Part shown: positions 45,150-57,719 of the stretch, in pieces | Position numbering within the stretch: position 1 is the stretch's first letter | Layout: each line of letters begins with the position of its first letter | From: Cocos nucifera | Taxonomy: Eukaryota > Streptophyta > Magnoliopsida > Arecales > Arecaceae | Reading direction: 5' to 3' | DNA: 64,000 nt | Assembly: GCA_006176705.1 (NCBI GenBank) | Contig: QRFJ01000764.1 | Location: 310,001 to 374,000, forward strand | Made by a program: the position numbers and the translations under genes | The notes under the pieces: generated by a model | What the model was told of the DNA's origin: nothing | What the model saw: only the letters and a program-made list of their open reading frames with translations | Database searches by the model: none

Positions 45150-47391
45150 GACGCTGAAGTCCTATTTGGAGTCAGACTTCGGACTGCCAGCATAGACCAA
45201 TACTATGGATAACTTCAAGTCTTTAATCTTTTCTTTGAGCTCCCACTGAGCTGCCAAGCTTTAACTCAATAACTTCTTATGCCTCTAGGAGTCATCTTCA
45301 GCTTTCCTCAGCTTCTTTTTTAATACAGCTGACTCGGCCACCGCATCCTTCATAGCATCCTATTGATAGATCATCTGTACCTTCAACTCCCGTAGCTCCA
45401 TTTGGCTATTCCCATATGAAGTGGACAAGCTCTCTAAAGTAAGGATAGGACCTCTATCGAGTTCTACTCGAGCTAGCTCAAGCCCTTTCAGACAATTATT
45501 GCCGAAGTCGGGCGATCTCATCATCAGCTCTTTGAAGCTTTCCCTTGGGGTCACTAACTTGGCCACACCAATCATGTCTGTATTCATTATGAGCATCCTC
45601 GACTGCCTATAATTATTTTTAGAATTCGAAGAACTTCTTTGTCCAATCCCAACCATATTCTTTTCGACTAGTGGACCATGCCAAACTTTCTTCAAGTAAT
45701 CAAATTCTTTCTTGCACAGCCTTTAACTCGACTTCGAAAGAGCTTGCCTTGACCGTCAGGGTCCATGCCTTATCACTGTCGAGCAACTTCACCTATTCTA
45801 ACTCCTCTATTAGATGGCACTTCTTATTGATATAATCCATGGCATCCCTTTTATGGACTTGTCAAAGGCGGCTGACTTCAATTGTAGCTTCCGAATAATG
45901 CTTCTTCAACTTTTGAAGCTCTCCTCCACTTTCTTTAATTTCTTCCTAGTTTGATCAACCTCCCTCTTCAGGTTCTTAATAATAAATTTTAGAGGAAGGC
46001 CTTGGGGCAGTGATGTGGCATCGGTAGGGGGAGATGAAGCATAATTATCTTCACTAGAGGAATTCTAAAAAATAAGCATACCACGATGCAAACTTAAAGC
46101 AAACTTGCTTTCATTAATTAAAATATTTATCAAATACAGGAGAAGAAAAATTAAAAAAAAAGTACAAAAATAAGAGGCCTCAAACCTTTGATGGGATAGT
46201 AGAGAAATTCAGTGTAGTCAATTCCTCGGCAATGATAGATGAGGGCTCAGCTGGTGGGGGATCAGTGGCAGTAGATGGAGGCTCAGCTGATGGGAGATCG
46301 ATGGCAGCAAATGGAGGCTCAGCTAGTGGGAGATCAACAGTGGCAGTGGAAGGCCTGACCTCATCATCGGAAGCTCCTTCATTAAGGAAACCAAGATCGA
46401 GCTCGGGAAATTTATCGGCCATGCTCTTTTGGCAAAGCTCGTATCCCTTGATGAAGGATAGCTGGGTGAAAATCACCTTTATGTCCTTCATTTTCCTGGA
46501 AGCCTTGAACTCCTCCACAGCGTGGACCCTAGCCTCTGCAATCCGGTCCAAAGTTCGCTACTCCTTCTCTACCATTTTGGCTTCCATCTTCCTCCTCTTT
46601 TCAACCTCGGAGGCCAGTTTTTCCTCTTCCCTTGCCGAAGCTTGTTCGGCATCTTGTACAGCTTGCCAGATCCCTCCAACCTCAGCTGACCACTCCTTGA
46701 GCAAGCAATTGACTTCAACTTTCTCTTCAAGGAGGCATGCGACTTTAGCTTGGCAATCTTCTTCAACTTTCACAGCCTCCAATTTCACTTGGCTCATTGC
46801 CTTGATATTGGTGATTAACTAGTGTGCAATCTATGAAAATGACCAAGTGCCTTATCTTAACAAAGAGGCAATGGATAAGCTAATGAAAGAATGAAAGGAA
46901 AGAGGGACAGGTTGACCTACCTCAAGAAAAGACCCCAAAGGATCCAAAGTGTGCTGCTCGAGGTCGGCTTCAACAATCTTATCTATGACCTCCGGTAGGA
47001 TACACCCATTAACTAGCTTCTTGATGATGTCTTTATTATTGAAGGAGTTCTCCCCCAGGTCCTCGTCGGAACCATTGGATCCCCTAGCGGTGGCCCTACG
47101 TCGGACCTTCACGGTGGCAGATTAATCCTTCTTCTTCTTCTTTTCCACTTCCATCACCCTATCAGTGGGGGGCTCCGAAGTGGGGACTTTGATCGAAGGG
47201 TTCGTGAAGGTCAGAGGTGCTGCAACCTTAGTTGCTACAGTGGTAATAAGGGGATCAGCAACAATGGCGGTGGGCACGATAGAGCTTAAGGCATCAACCT
47301 TTGCCCTTTTGAAAGGCTCACCGACTGTGGTGCCCTTCCTTTTGTGAGCTCAGAGACCTTTTGAAAGATGCTAAAGCTCGTCCGCATCCAT
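45150..47391 (-). pseudogene. Antisense spliced coiled-coil gene in gypsy 3' region
   Basis: Minus strand, at least three exons. Exon 1, 47391-46921, starts MDADEL and is basic (KRKGTTVGEPFKRAKVDAL, MEVEKKKKKD). Exon 2, 46818-46186, is a long heptad-like stretch (VKLEAVKVEEDCQAKVACLL, WSAEVGGIWQAVQDAEQASA) ending in KFPELDLGFLNEGASDD. Exon 3 starts 46064 (NSSSEDNYASSPP), is again coiled-coil and runs to about 45150. Introns 46920-46819 (GTAGGT...AG) and 46185-46065 are both phase 0, so the frame is kept across them. Four in-frame stops (47371, 47350, 47122, 46558) and breaks in exon 3 make it a pseudogene. Tat elements such as Grande are known to carry an antisense gene between pol and the 3' LTR; the function is unknown. 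Confidence 0.65.
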
Positions 47392-49129
47392 TTCTACAAT
47401 AAGAAAAAATTCTTAATTAGAAGGAGGGATGAGAAAGGGACTAATGAAATTCAAGAATATACCTACCAGATTGAGAGGACTTAAGCCAAAGTTGAATAAA
47501 GTCTGATCCTTGATTAGCTCAAATAGAGTGGGAGCTTAGTAATTTCTAATTTTGCTAATCGATTCTTGATCCTCTCTCTCTAATCCTGAAGCCCAGTAGA
47601 TCGAATCTCTCAGATATCCCCAAGGAAGAAGCCCTAAGTCTAAGGATGGATACGAGATATAGAAAAACTTTTCTTCTAGTTATGAATAGAAGAAGGGGTG
47701 TCCTTGAGTAATCCCTTCTTATCGAACTAAGGGGATAGATACAATCAATCTTTGGCAGTGGGGTGACGTTTGAAAGTAAAGTAATTATAGAATAATGAAA
47801 TGATAGGTTGGACCTTGACCATGATGCATAAAGATAGGAATCCTATGATGAACCTAAACGAGTTCGGCACCATGGAGGCAAGGGAGATATTCAAGAACCT
47901 AAAGAGAGCCACAATGAAAGAAGAGATTAGAAGTCAAAGTCTAGCACGGAGAAACTTGGTATACAAGCAAAAACAACCCGAGGGTGGAGAACAAGCTCGG
48001 CTGCTTGGTCTAGGGAGTTCAAGCTCATATTTTAGGAGAATTCTGTACTGAATTTGTACTAAGGAAAGGTCTGCAAGACAAAGTGAACAAGAAATGATAT
48101 CAGGAGTGAATGGGGGATGGGATACTTCTACAACCTCAGCTCCCTTATGTGTTGGATCCATCAGGCTCGGATGAGTCAGACTTTTCGAACAAGTTGACCA
48201 AGATTTCTTAGTGGACATATGGATCAAACCAAATTTGGAAAAAAGAATTGACAAACCAAGAAAAAAAGCAGCAAAATCTCAGAAGAGAAAGGAACAAAAT
48301 CGACCAGGGAAATCCAAAGAAAACCCCTAAGAAAACAATGGTTAAAAAGCAAAAACGTAAAGAAGAAAGGGTTGAGGAACTAACCTAAATAGGATTGTAG
48401 AGCACAAGAGAACGATCGAAAGGTCGAGAGACGGTCAAGAAAGATGATGGTTGCACAGACTAACTAGAAGGGATGAAGAAGTAGGGAATAAGAGGAAGAA
48501 GATACCAATGGGAGTGAAAGTCGGAATGGAAAGGAATAGTTTAAATAATAGAGAGGAGCCTGAGGCAGTTACAATCGTAGATCTGCTCCCCCCAATCTCC
48601 ATTCGATGTGTGTCCCACTCATCATGACCAAAGGCAGATGGCTGATAGAACTTTAATTATGCTGTACATTTGGCGGTATATTGGTAGGAGTTTTAAAAGT
48701 TTATCTTTTTGGATCACCTCATGTTGAATAAGCTTTGACACCAACTCAAAAAAATCCAAAATGTTTTGTTTCTTGATTGGCAGAAAGTTGGCAGAGGACT
48801 TTGGCTATTGTGATTTTCATACTTCCTTCATTTGGAATCCAAACTCGAGAGTAGGGAGAAAAGTGTTGGGGTATAATAACCTCCGCCGAAGTTCATGGCC
48901 GTCGACCACCATTCTATGAAAACTTACCGATCTTCTCACTAATAAAGTCCATATTATGGAACTTTTCGAAAGCATATTGGAGTCCGGCCAGACAATCAAG
49001 GATAGTAAAGGAGAACTATTATTTTACTAATCAATGATTGGCAGGGTGAAAACCTAGTTCTCTCGACTTTGATCGGTGTTGAATCTTGAAGATAGATGAA
49101 GTCCCATATTGTAGATGACGGACTCCATC
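47392..49129. other. Unassigned gypsy 3' sequence
   Basis: I find no convincing gene here. On the minus strand there is an acceptor-like TTATTGTAG just before 47393 and a donor-like CTG|GTAGGT at about 47467, so one more upstream exon of the antisense gene may exist. The open frames at 47800-48254 are short and without recognisable content. The antisense promoter or gypsy LTR may lie here. Confidence 0.35.
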
Positions 49130-49440
49130 AGTAGTGCTCCTTCTAGCTATGCTCCTCCCAGCAGCGCCCCTTTCGGATGAACTCCTTCTAGATAGACTCC
49201 TTCTAGTTGCCCACCAGATTCCTCTCGGACGAACTCCTTCTAATTACCCATCGAACTTCTTCCAGATGAACTCCTCCCAATCATGCTCCTCCCAGCAGTG
49301 CTTCTTCCAGCCGCACTCCTCTCGATAGTGCCCCATCTAGATGAATTCCTTCTAGTCAAACTCCCTCCGGATGCACCTCTTACCGTTGTGCTTCCTTCCA
49401 TTCAAATATTTTTCAGAATGAGTTTTTCCCAGCCAATCGT
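49130..49440 (+). repeat. Degenerate short tandem repeat
   Basis: Irregular repeats of about 15-20 bp built on GATGAACTCCTTCTAG and CTCCTCCCAGCAGTGC-like words. They produce a Leu-rich open frame (49134-49471) that I regard as an artefact of the repeat. Nothing recognisable follows up to 49799. Confidence 0.5.
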
Positions 49441-49894
49441 AGACCTACTTAGACCATATTATGCCTGTTAGCTAAAACCATCTAAAAGAACCTCATCAAG
49501 CCATTGATTTATGATGACTATTTTGCAATAGATTTAGTACAGTACTTTGGATCTCAATCTGGGAAGTATTTTCTGGCACACGATCCTCTTGAGGCTTCCG
49601 AACTTCTTAAAGTCACTAGGCCTTTCTCCTATGGATCTTAGTCGGTTATAAGTCCACCATGTATACTAAAGTCTCCAACTTATATTCGAACTCCAATGAA
49701 TGGATCTCCACTGCTTGTGAGTCATGATAAATGATAAATCATCCTCCATAACAAACTTCACATGGCCTGAACGATCCATGACCAAACGATTATGGCTGGA
49801 ATAAAATAGTAGGAGAAATCTTTTGATTAAAGTCTAAATCTTTAGATTTAATGAATTAATTACTAATTAGATTTTGATTTTCTTTTGTGTAGAT

Positions 49895-50506
49895 ATGGCC
49901 ACTTTTCTATTGCTCCAATCATTGTTGGATAATGATAAGTTGGTGAGACCCAACTTTGGTAGCTGGTATCAAAAGTTGATGATTGTCCTAGAGGATGAAC
50001 GGATCTTATATGTGCTAACTGATCCTGCACCTAAGGAGCTAGCCGCCAGTGCCCGTGGAATAGTTAGAGACACCTATCAAAAGTGGCTCAATGATCGAAC
50101 CATGGTATGCTGCATTATGCTGGTTGCAATGGGCGATGAGTTCAGTCATAGGTTTGAGATAGCTCAACCAAATGAAATGCTCCAAGTGTTGGAGAATTCT
50201 TTTGGCACATCCGATGACATTGAGAGGTACAAGACTAGTTGCACCATCTTCAACACTAAAATATGGGATGGAGCCTCTGTCACTGATCATGTACTATACA
50301 TGATCATGCTAATAGAGTGCTTGAACAAGCTCGGCTTTTTCTTGCATAAAAAACTTAGAAAAGATGCTATACTGAACTCGCTGCCCAAGTCTTATCTCCC
50401 ATTTCTTACACATTATAGAATGTCAAAGCCTGAAGTTGACACCACGAATTATTGGGGTTACTTTAAAACTTTGAGAAGGATCACCAGCTCCATAAAGAGT
50501 CGGTGA
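49895..50506 (+). pseudogene. Copia B2 gag
   Basis: A 204-codon open frame from the ATG at 49895 (MATFLLLQSLLDNDKLVRPN), close to B1 gag with scattered substitutions (for example WLNDRTMVCC for CFNDRTTVCC). It loses the frame at the same place as B1. The continuation (50503-50685, KKNKKKKAKKVHVKARTSVQ) has the zinc knuckle altered to CFFYKKWGH and followed by a stop. Gag would form the particle, but this one is truncated. Confidence 0.8.
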
Positions 50507-53500
50507 ACTTAGTGGGAGGTTCAACTTCTCATTCTCGACCCTTTGGAAAAGAAAAGAAGAACAAGAAGAAGAAAGCCAAGAAGGTGCATGTTAAGGCTAG
50601 GACATCTGTGCAGGCTCAGATCCAAAAAACCAAGCTCGATAAGAGTCAAGCTGAATGCTTCTTCTACAAGAAGTGGGGGCACTGAAAGCGAAACTATCTT
50701 CAGTACATTGCCTCTCTAGATCCGGACAGGCAGAGGAAGAAGCAAGCTATTGCTAGGCAAGGTATTTATATGATAACTCCTTGCAATTTCTCTGTGTGTG
50801 ATATTACGATTCTGTATTGGATATCGAAAGCCCTTATCATATTTGTAATTTACTGTAGGGGTTGCAGGTTAGTAGAAGATTCGAGCAAGATGAGAGATTT
50901 CTAAACGTTGGAGATGGAAGAGTAGTTCCAGTTCTAGCTTTAGAAATTTTGAAACTTATATTTGAATCTCATACCGTTGTTCTTAGTGATTGTCATTTCT
51001 GTCCTTGTTTCTTATTAAATATCATTTCTATAGGCCTTTTGGCCAAAAATAATTATAAAATTTTAATAAAGAAATGAGTTTGTAATGTCACTGTGAATGG
51101 TGTTACTGCTTTCTATGGATAATTGAATAATGGTGCATGTATGTTATCACAATCTGTTAATGTAGTTTATTCAACTGGCAAACATCCTAGATTAGATAAT
51201 GTGACAGATATCTATTTATGGCACTATAGGCTGGGTCACATAAATAAGAACAGGATAAATAGGTTGGCTCAAGAGGGTATCCTCGAACATAGTGATTGTG
51301 AATCACTTCGAACCTATGAATCATGTCTTCTTGGTAAAATGACTAAGTCACCATTTATTGAAAAAGGTGAGAGAGCCACTGAACTCTTAAGACTAGTACA
51401 TATTGATATATGTGGACCAATGAGTACTAGTGTCAAAGGTGGATATATCTACTTCATCACTTTCATAGATGATCTATCCAAATTTGGATATGTCTATCTG
51501 ATGAAACATAAGTTGGATTCATTTGAAATGTTCAAATGATTTCAAAGTGAAGTAGAAAAATAAACTGGAAAGAGTGTTAAAACTCTTTAATTTGATCGAG
51601 GAGAAGAATAAATTTCTGATAAGTTTCTCACATATCTAAAAGAGAATGGGATTGTCTCTCAATGGACTCCTCTAGGAATACCACAGCATAATGGTGTATC
51701 TGAAAGGAGGAATCAAACTCAGTTAGATATGGTCCAATCCATGATGGGTTTTGCCAGCTTACCGATATCCCTCTGGGATATGCACTCGAATCAGCTTGCT
51801 ATCTTTTAAATAGGATTCCAAGTAAATCTATAGTTAAAACTTCATATAAGATATGGATAGGATGTAAGCCAGCACTATTATACCTCAGGGTCTGGGGGTG
51901 CCCGACTTATGTCAAATAGATAATTACAGATAAACTGAGACCTAGGTCTAACAAGTGTGCATTTATAGGATACCCAAAAGAGACCAAAGGATACTATTTC
52001 TACCATGTTGATGAACAAAAGGTGTTCATCAGTCTTAGGGCAATATTTTTAGAAAAGTAGTTTGTTAGTGAAGGAACTGTTGCCTCTAAGGTTGAACTTG
52101 GTGAAGTTCAACAGATAGAAAGTCCAACACAGAATGTTGAATCTAAGTCAGATTTGATCAAATCAGTTCTAAAGTATAGTAAACCCACATCATTAAGACG
52201 ATCCGATAGAGTACCACACCATCTGGATAGATACTATGGATTCTTGATCTATGATGGTGATCCCATCGAACTTGATAAGAATGATGAGAACCTAATCACT
52301 TATATGGATGCGATGCGGAGATCCAACTTTGAGAAATGGCTAGAAGCCATGAGATCCAAAATGGATTTTATGAAGGTCAATGATGTATAGATATTAGTTG
52401 ACCCACCTGAAGGGGTTAAATCCATTGGGTGTAAATGGGTATTCAAAAGAAAAAGAGGCACAGACAGAAAGGTGGAGACTTATAAAGTCCATCTGGTTGC
52501 CAAGGGATATCATCAATATTATGATATTGACTATGACGAGACATTCTCTCTAGTAGCAATGCTCAAATCCATTCGGATAATGCTTGCAATAGCTGTCCAC
52601 CTAGACTATGAGATCTGGCAGATGGATGTGAAGATGACTTTTCTAAATGGAGAGCTATCCAAAGAGATGTATATGATACAACCTAAGGGCTTCACATCCA
52701 TAGATGAGTCCAAGGTGTGCAACCTTTAGAGATCCATTTATGGATTAAAGCAAGCATCTCGGAGTTGGAACATGCATTTTGATAAAGTGATCAAAACATA
52801 TGGCTTCATTAAGAATGAAGAAGAACCTTGCATTTACAAATGGGTAAATGGTCGAGCAGTGGTATTCCTTATTTTGTATGTGGATGACATTCTCTTAATC
52901 GAAAATGACATCCCCGCACTACAAGAAATAAAAGTCTGGTTGTCATCATAGTTCTCCATGAAGGACTTGAGTGAAGAATCCTACATCCGGACGATGAAGA
53001 TCTATAGGGATAGATCTAAAAGGATGCTTGGTATATCTCAGTCCATGTACATAGAAATTGTGCTGAAGAGGTTCATTATGGAGAATTCCAAAAGGGCTAT
53101 CTTCCGATAGGCTAAGAAATTTCACTCTCTAAGAAGGATTGTTCGACAACTCCTAAAGAAAGAGCGCATGAGTAGAATCTTATATGCTTCAGCAATGGAG
53201 TCTATTATGTATGTAATGACATGTATGAGACCAGATGTGGCATGCTCACTAGGAATAGTGAGTAGATATCAGTCTGACCCTGGAGAAAATTACTGAAATA
53301 TGGTTAAAACCATCATTAAGTATTTAAAAAATACTAAGGACCAATGGTTGGTTTATGGTGAGTCAGATCTAAAACTTATAGGATTTACAAACTCTAGGTT
53401 TCAATCTAACCATGATGATAGTAAAAGTGTGTCGAGGTATATCTTTACTCCAAATGGTAGAGCTATCTGCTAGAAAAGTTTCAAGCAGCATATAACGGCT

Positions 53501-53860
53501 GACTCTGTTTATGAAGCAGAGTATATGGCAACATCAGATGCAACAAGAAAAGCTGTGTGGTTGAGGAAGTTCATCACCGAGCTCGAAGTAGCATCCTCCA
53601 TTGATGGTCCGGTCCTGCTCTACTATGACAGCACTGATGCCATAGCTTAAGTAGAGAAACCAAAGGAACACTAGCAGACAAAGCATATTCTATGTCGCTT
53701 CCGTTTGGTCCGTGAGATCATGGATCGTGGTGACATCGATCTTTAGAAGATCGACGGAAAGGAGAACCTAGCCGACACCTTCACTAAATCTCTAGCAATC
53801 AAGGAGTTCGACAACCATAAGTCGAAGATGGGTATTAGATACTTTGCCGAGTGGTTTTAG
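50507..53860 (+). pseudogene. Copia B2 gag end and pol (protease, integrase, RT, RNase H)
   Basis: Order and content as in B1. Damaged protease is near 50800-51077. Integrase zinc domain and first Asp lie in 51123-51539 (HYRLGHINKNR, VHIDICGPM), then a stop in the EK.TGKSV block and GVSERRNQTQLD near 51700. RT is in 52154-52729 (VAMLKSIRIMLAIAVHLDYE, QMDVKMTFLNGE) with YVDDILLIEND near 52880 in a shifted frame. RNase H lies between 53380 and 53800. Several stops are shared with B1 and B0. Private breaks include the TAG at 52388-52390, just after the VNDV block. Confidence 0.8.
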
Positions 53861-53873
53861 GATAAGTGGGAGT

Positions 53874-56334
53874 TATGGAGAATTATATCCCAAAGCCAAT
53901 TATCAGTCTATTAACTGTTGAGATATTATAATTAATTTATTAATTAATAAATTTTTTTTACAACTTTTTCATCATAAGATTACATCTTCTAATAAACACC
54001 ATTATTGTGATGAAGTCTTTAGGATTATTTAGTTTCGATAAAGAGAGGATTTATTGATTAGTTCTTAAATTTGCTCATGACCAAATGATAGGCTGTTAAT
54101 TAGGACAACAGCATCTATCGAGCATAGGTCGCTATATACCATATAGGTTGGTTGTCTTCTTAACCAAGGAGTATGGAGATACTGGTATGGCATGCAAGTG
54201 AGATGTATGGGTATGTCATCATTGAACGTGACCAACTCCAGAGCTTTCTACTATCGAGAATGTCTCTGATGGGATATAGGTATAAGTATCCCTTAGACCT
54301 GAGATCACCTCAGTGACTTGCAAGCAACTCACTATGCTTTGGTACCAGACTAACTAAATTTTTAATTCAGCAATGGAAGGCTTCTAGGCATAGTCAAGTA
54401 CTTGCAAAGTCGGTGCGTAATCAAGATGGAATTGACCACTCCAAGAGTTGGAGAAGAATGTATCATTGTATTTCAATATAGCAAAACCTTGGCCAGGGTA
54501 ATCTATCATATGGATTTGATATTTTGAAATACAATGTGGACAACCTGATCAAAGTTGATAGTTGAACTCTAAGATGTCCTACGAGCATTATGGTCAAGGG
54601 GATGAATTATATATAAACTATATCTGCTTGGGTTCTAAGGATGGTGTTCTACACCTTCGACCTATCCGGCCATCGGATATCATTGCTAGATGGTTACTTT
54701 GATTGGTATAGAAATTTATTTCTATGCTACCGACTTAGGTTTCGATCTATGAGGTCATACACATTAGAGTTCACATTTCGATCGGATGGTCGATCAGCAA
54801 TTTAGAATCATTTTAGGGTTAAACGATCAATATGGTTGATGCTTGACCTAGTGCAAGTATTGCAGGAGAATCGATTTATAATTCGATTGCCAAATGACTT
54901 AATTTGATTAAGCCAGTAGGTTGAGATTAAGTTTAATTAAGTATAATCTAATTAGATTTGGTTTGAGCTTGATTGGATCAAATCCAATTAGTTTATTGGT
55001 TAAGTCAAGTGCAAAGAAGAACTAGTCCTAGTCTAACTAGGACTTGGATCAACCCAATTTTCTAATTTGATTAGAAAATAAATTAAAATTAAATCTAATT
55101 TAATCTAATTTGAATAAGTCTTTAAATAGGTTAGGGCCTTATTTAATTGGATTGGATTATTCTTGTTTTTATTTGGTTAACAGACCTTGTTTGACCAGGT
55201 CAAAATAGGAGTCCTAGTGTGACTAGGACTCCCTATTCCTTACGCCACCTAGTCCTCGCCCCACCCCTTTCTCTTTGTATTTTTATGTAAAATTCTCCAT
55301 AGCCAAAGGCTTCTCGCACCCCCTTTTTCTCTTCTATTTCTCATGTGGAAGTTTGTTAAATGACCAAGTCAAAAGGAAAAGTTGATTTCGCTTAGGATTC
55401 TATGAGATAGAATGCCTAGTCAACTAAAAGTCCTCCTTCCCTTCATGCCACCACCTCCTTTATTTATCTCTCTCTCTCACATTTTTCTTTGGGTTTATTT
55501 TCATCCTCCCTTGCTGGTCTGCAGTAGAAAAAAAAAGGTGGGGCGCCCAACTACAACTTCTCTTATTTGGTCCTTTCTAGACTTTGTTTTTGACCTAACT
55601 TGGACTCTGCATATCTTTTTATTTAAATAAAATTTTTTGCTAAAATTTTTTATGGATTGTAGACATTTGAGAGGTCTCTTTGGTGTAGAAAAATTAGAGA
55701 AAAATTTATCTGGATCATGTGGATATTAAAAACATAAATCAGGTTATCTAGAAAAAGAACAACGAAGAAGAAGAGGGTCTTCTTCTAAGGTTTTTGTTCT
55801 AGATCTCTTCCTCCCATTTTGTGAGCCTTTGAGAGGTGTCTCAGCATCATAAATCTTCTTCTTTTCCTTTTGGTATTTTAGAGTATCCATATTTTGAAGA
55901 AGGAAGCATTGGATCGATCATCGAAGAGAGATCAGTACAGTGCTAGCATACTATGCTGATTTCCTGCATTAGAATCTCTGATCGTGTTTGTGGACTCATG
56001 TGGATGACTCCTAAAGGCCAGACGCATGTATGGCTCATGACTTTATCCTCAAGCCTGGATCAACAAGTTAGAACATCTAACTTGCTCAGGTAATAGATCC
56101 AATTTGTTATTTTATAGCTGCATTAGATGTAGTATAGATCTAGGTTGATATGATCAACCTTTTCTTTTTTATTTAATTTTTAAGTTTTTGATTTAAATAC
56201 TATGCAATAATCATATAATAAGATCTTAGATATAGGATATTTTTAGATAAATTTTGATTGATTTTAATCTTTCGCTGCCGGATCTTGAAAAAATTTTAAG
56301 ATCTAATCCTAAAATCTTAGATCTGGTTCCTACA
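53874..56334 (+). repeat. LTR B of element B2 (2461 bp)
   Basis: It begins TATGGAGAATTATATCCC after the polypurine tract and ends GGTTCCTACA. It contains the perfect hairpin GGAGTCCTAGT/ACTAGGACTCC at 55208-55232, the shorter related stem near 55024-55044, and TTGACC/GGTCAA boxes near 55190. It is close to 41637-44098. Confidence 0.85.
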
Positions 56335-57719
56335 GTCCTAAGAAAGGTAAAGGCCAACCATGTCAGAAACAGGAGGAGGACCTCATCTTGATATGGGTCA
56401 AATAGGAGAGTTCTTGTCAATGATCCTTTCATACCCCGATGATCTTATTAGGAATAAGGGGAGAACCTCATCTTAATAAGGGTAAAGGCCAACCATGTCT
56501 GGAATAGGAGAAGAACCTCGTCCTGACATGGATGAAGACCTCCAATTATTTAAGATAGGAGGAGGAAAGAGGCCCTTTCAATGGCCACTTTTGTGCCCCA
56601 TTAATCTTGTTAGGGAATAGGAGGAGGATCTCGTCCTAACAAAGGCATAGGCCAACCATGTCAGGAATAGGAGGAGGATCTCATCTTGATAGGGGGACAT
56701 GGGGAATAGGCTCTTTCAATGGCTCCTTCTGTGTCTCAATAATCTTATTAGGGATAGGAGGAGGACCTCATCCTGACAGAAGGACATGGAAAAAGATCCT
56801 TTTAATGACCCCTTTTGTGCCCTAAATTTCTTATTAGGGATAGGAGGAGGACCTTGTCCTAACAAAGGTAAAGGCCAACCCTGTCAGGAATAGAAGAAGG
56901 ACCTCATCCTGATGGGAGGACATGAGGAAAAGCCCTTTTAACGGCCTCTTTTGTACCCCAATAATCTTGTTAGGGATAGAAGGAGGACCTCGTTCTAACA
57001 AAGGTAAAGACTAATCCAGTCAAGAATAAGAGGAGGACCTCATCTTGATAGGAGGACATGAAAAAAGTTTCTTTTAATGATCCTTTTATGCCCCAATAAC
57101 TTCGTCAAAAAAAGGAGAAGAACCTCATCCATGTACAAAAGATGCAAGGATTTGATTATATAAACTCAATAAAAACTTATCCAAGGGTTATCATCTATAA
57201 TTAAAGGTTACATATGCCATGGTGAAGTACAACCATTGTCAAAGGATAACTTCACAATCAAAAAAAAAAAAACTATGAAAACATATGTTTGAGATGAGAC
57301 AATCATAGTATTTCATTGAAATAAATGTCTGGTACATGAAATGGTCTGTAGGGCCGGTTAAAAGAAAGAGAAAAAAAGAAGAAGAGGAAAAGACGCTGAA
57401 GTCCTATTTGGAGTCAGACTTTGGACTGCCAACACCGACCAATACTATGGATAACTTCAAGTCTTTAATCTTTTCTTTGAGCTCCCACTGAGCTGCCAAG
57501 CTTTAACTCAATAACTTCTTATGCCTCTAGGAGTCATCTTCAGCTTTCCTCAGCTTCTTTTTTTAATACAGCTGACTCGACCACCGCATCCTTCATAGCA
57601 TCCTATTGATAGACCATCTATACCTTCAACTCCCGCAGCTCCATTTGGCTATTCCCATATGAAGTGGATAAGCTCTCTAAAGTAAGGACAGGACCTCTAT
57701 CGAGTTCTACTCGAGCTAG
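56335..57719 (+). mobile_element. Gypsy 3' piece G3 (copy of G2 start)
   Basis: This copies 44099-45480: minisatellite to about 57120, poly-A containing spacer (57259), then the end of the antisense coiled-coil gene on the minus strand (57395-57719). It breaks at GAGCTAG, where LTR A3 begins. In G2 the same sequence runs on (GAGCTAGCTCAAGCCC). Bases 57715-57719 (GCTAG) are the expected target-site copy. Confidence 0.75.

Larger units (their letters stand above)
44099..49799 (+). mobile_element. Gypsy 3' region G2 (minisatellite, antisense gene, unknown tail)
   Basis: This sequence starts within the same GA-rich minisatellite that follows pol in G1, so it is the 3' part of a Tat-type gypsy element in plus orientation. 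It contains the minisatellite to about 44880, a poly-A containing spacer to about 45100, an antisense coiled-coil gene on the minus strand (47391-45150) and about 2 kb I cannot assign. No LTR of the gypsy element could be identified. The right end at 49799 is where the second copy of the duplicated block begins. Confidence 0.65.
49800..56334 (+). mobile_element. Copia B2, 5' truncated (second copy of a tandem duplication)
   Basis: This matches B1 from 37574 onward at an offset of about 12,235 bases: leader end, gag-pol, polypurine tract and LTR 53874-56334. It has no 5' LTR and lacks most of the leader. The B1 match begins immediately after the end of G2, and the flank after its LTR is the same gypsy minisatellite position as after B1. 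This is best explained by duplication of a block already containing B plus gypsy, not by an independent insertion. Confidence 0.8.

Noticed and set aside
46232..46822. 196-codon Ser/Gly-rich open frame on the plus strand
   Set aside because: It is the opposite strand of the antisense coiled-coil gene exon 2. The repeated GGSA words are the complement of the acidic Pro-rich part.
47165..47347. 60-codon plus-strand open frame
   Set aside because: Complement of exon 1 of the antisense gene, whose frame runs on through phase-0 introns.
49134..49471. Leu-rich open frames resembling a membrane protein
   Set aside because: They are produced by a degenerate 15-20 bp tandem repeat; no start context or homology.
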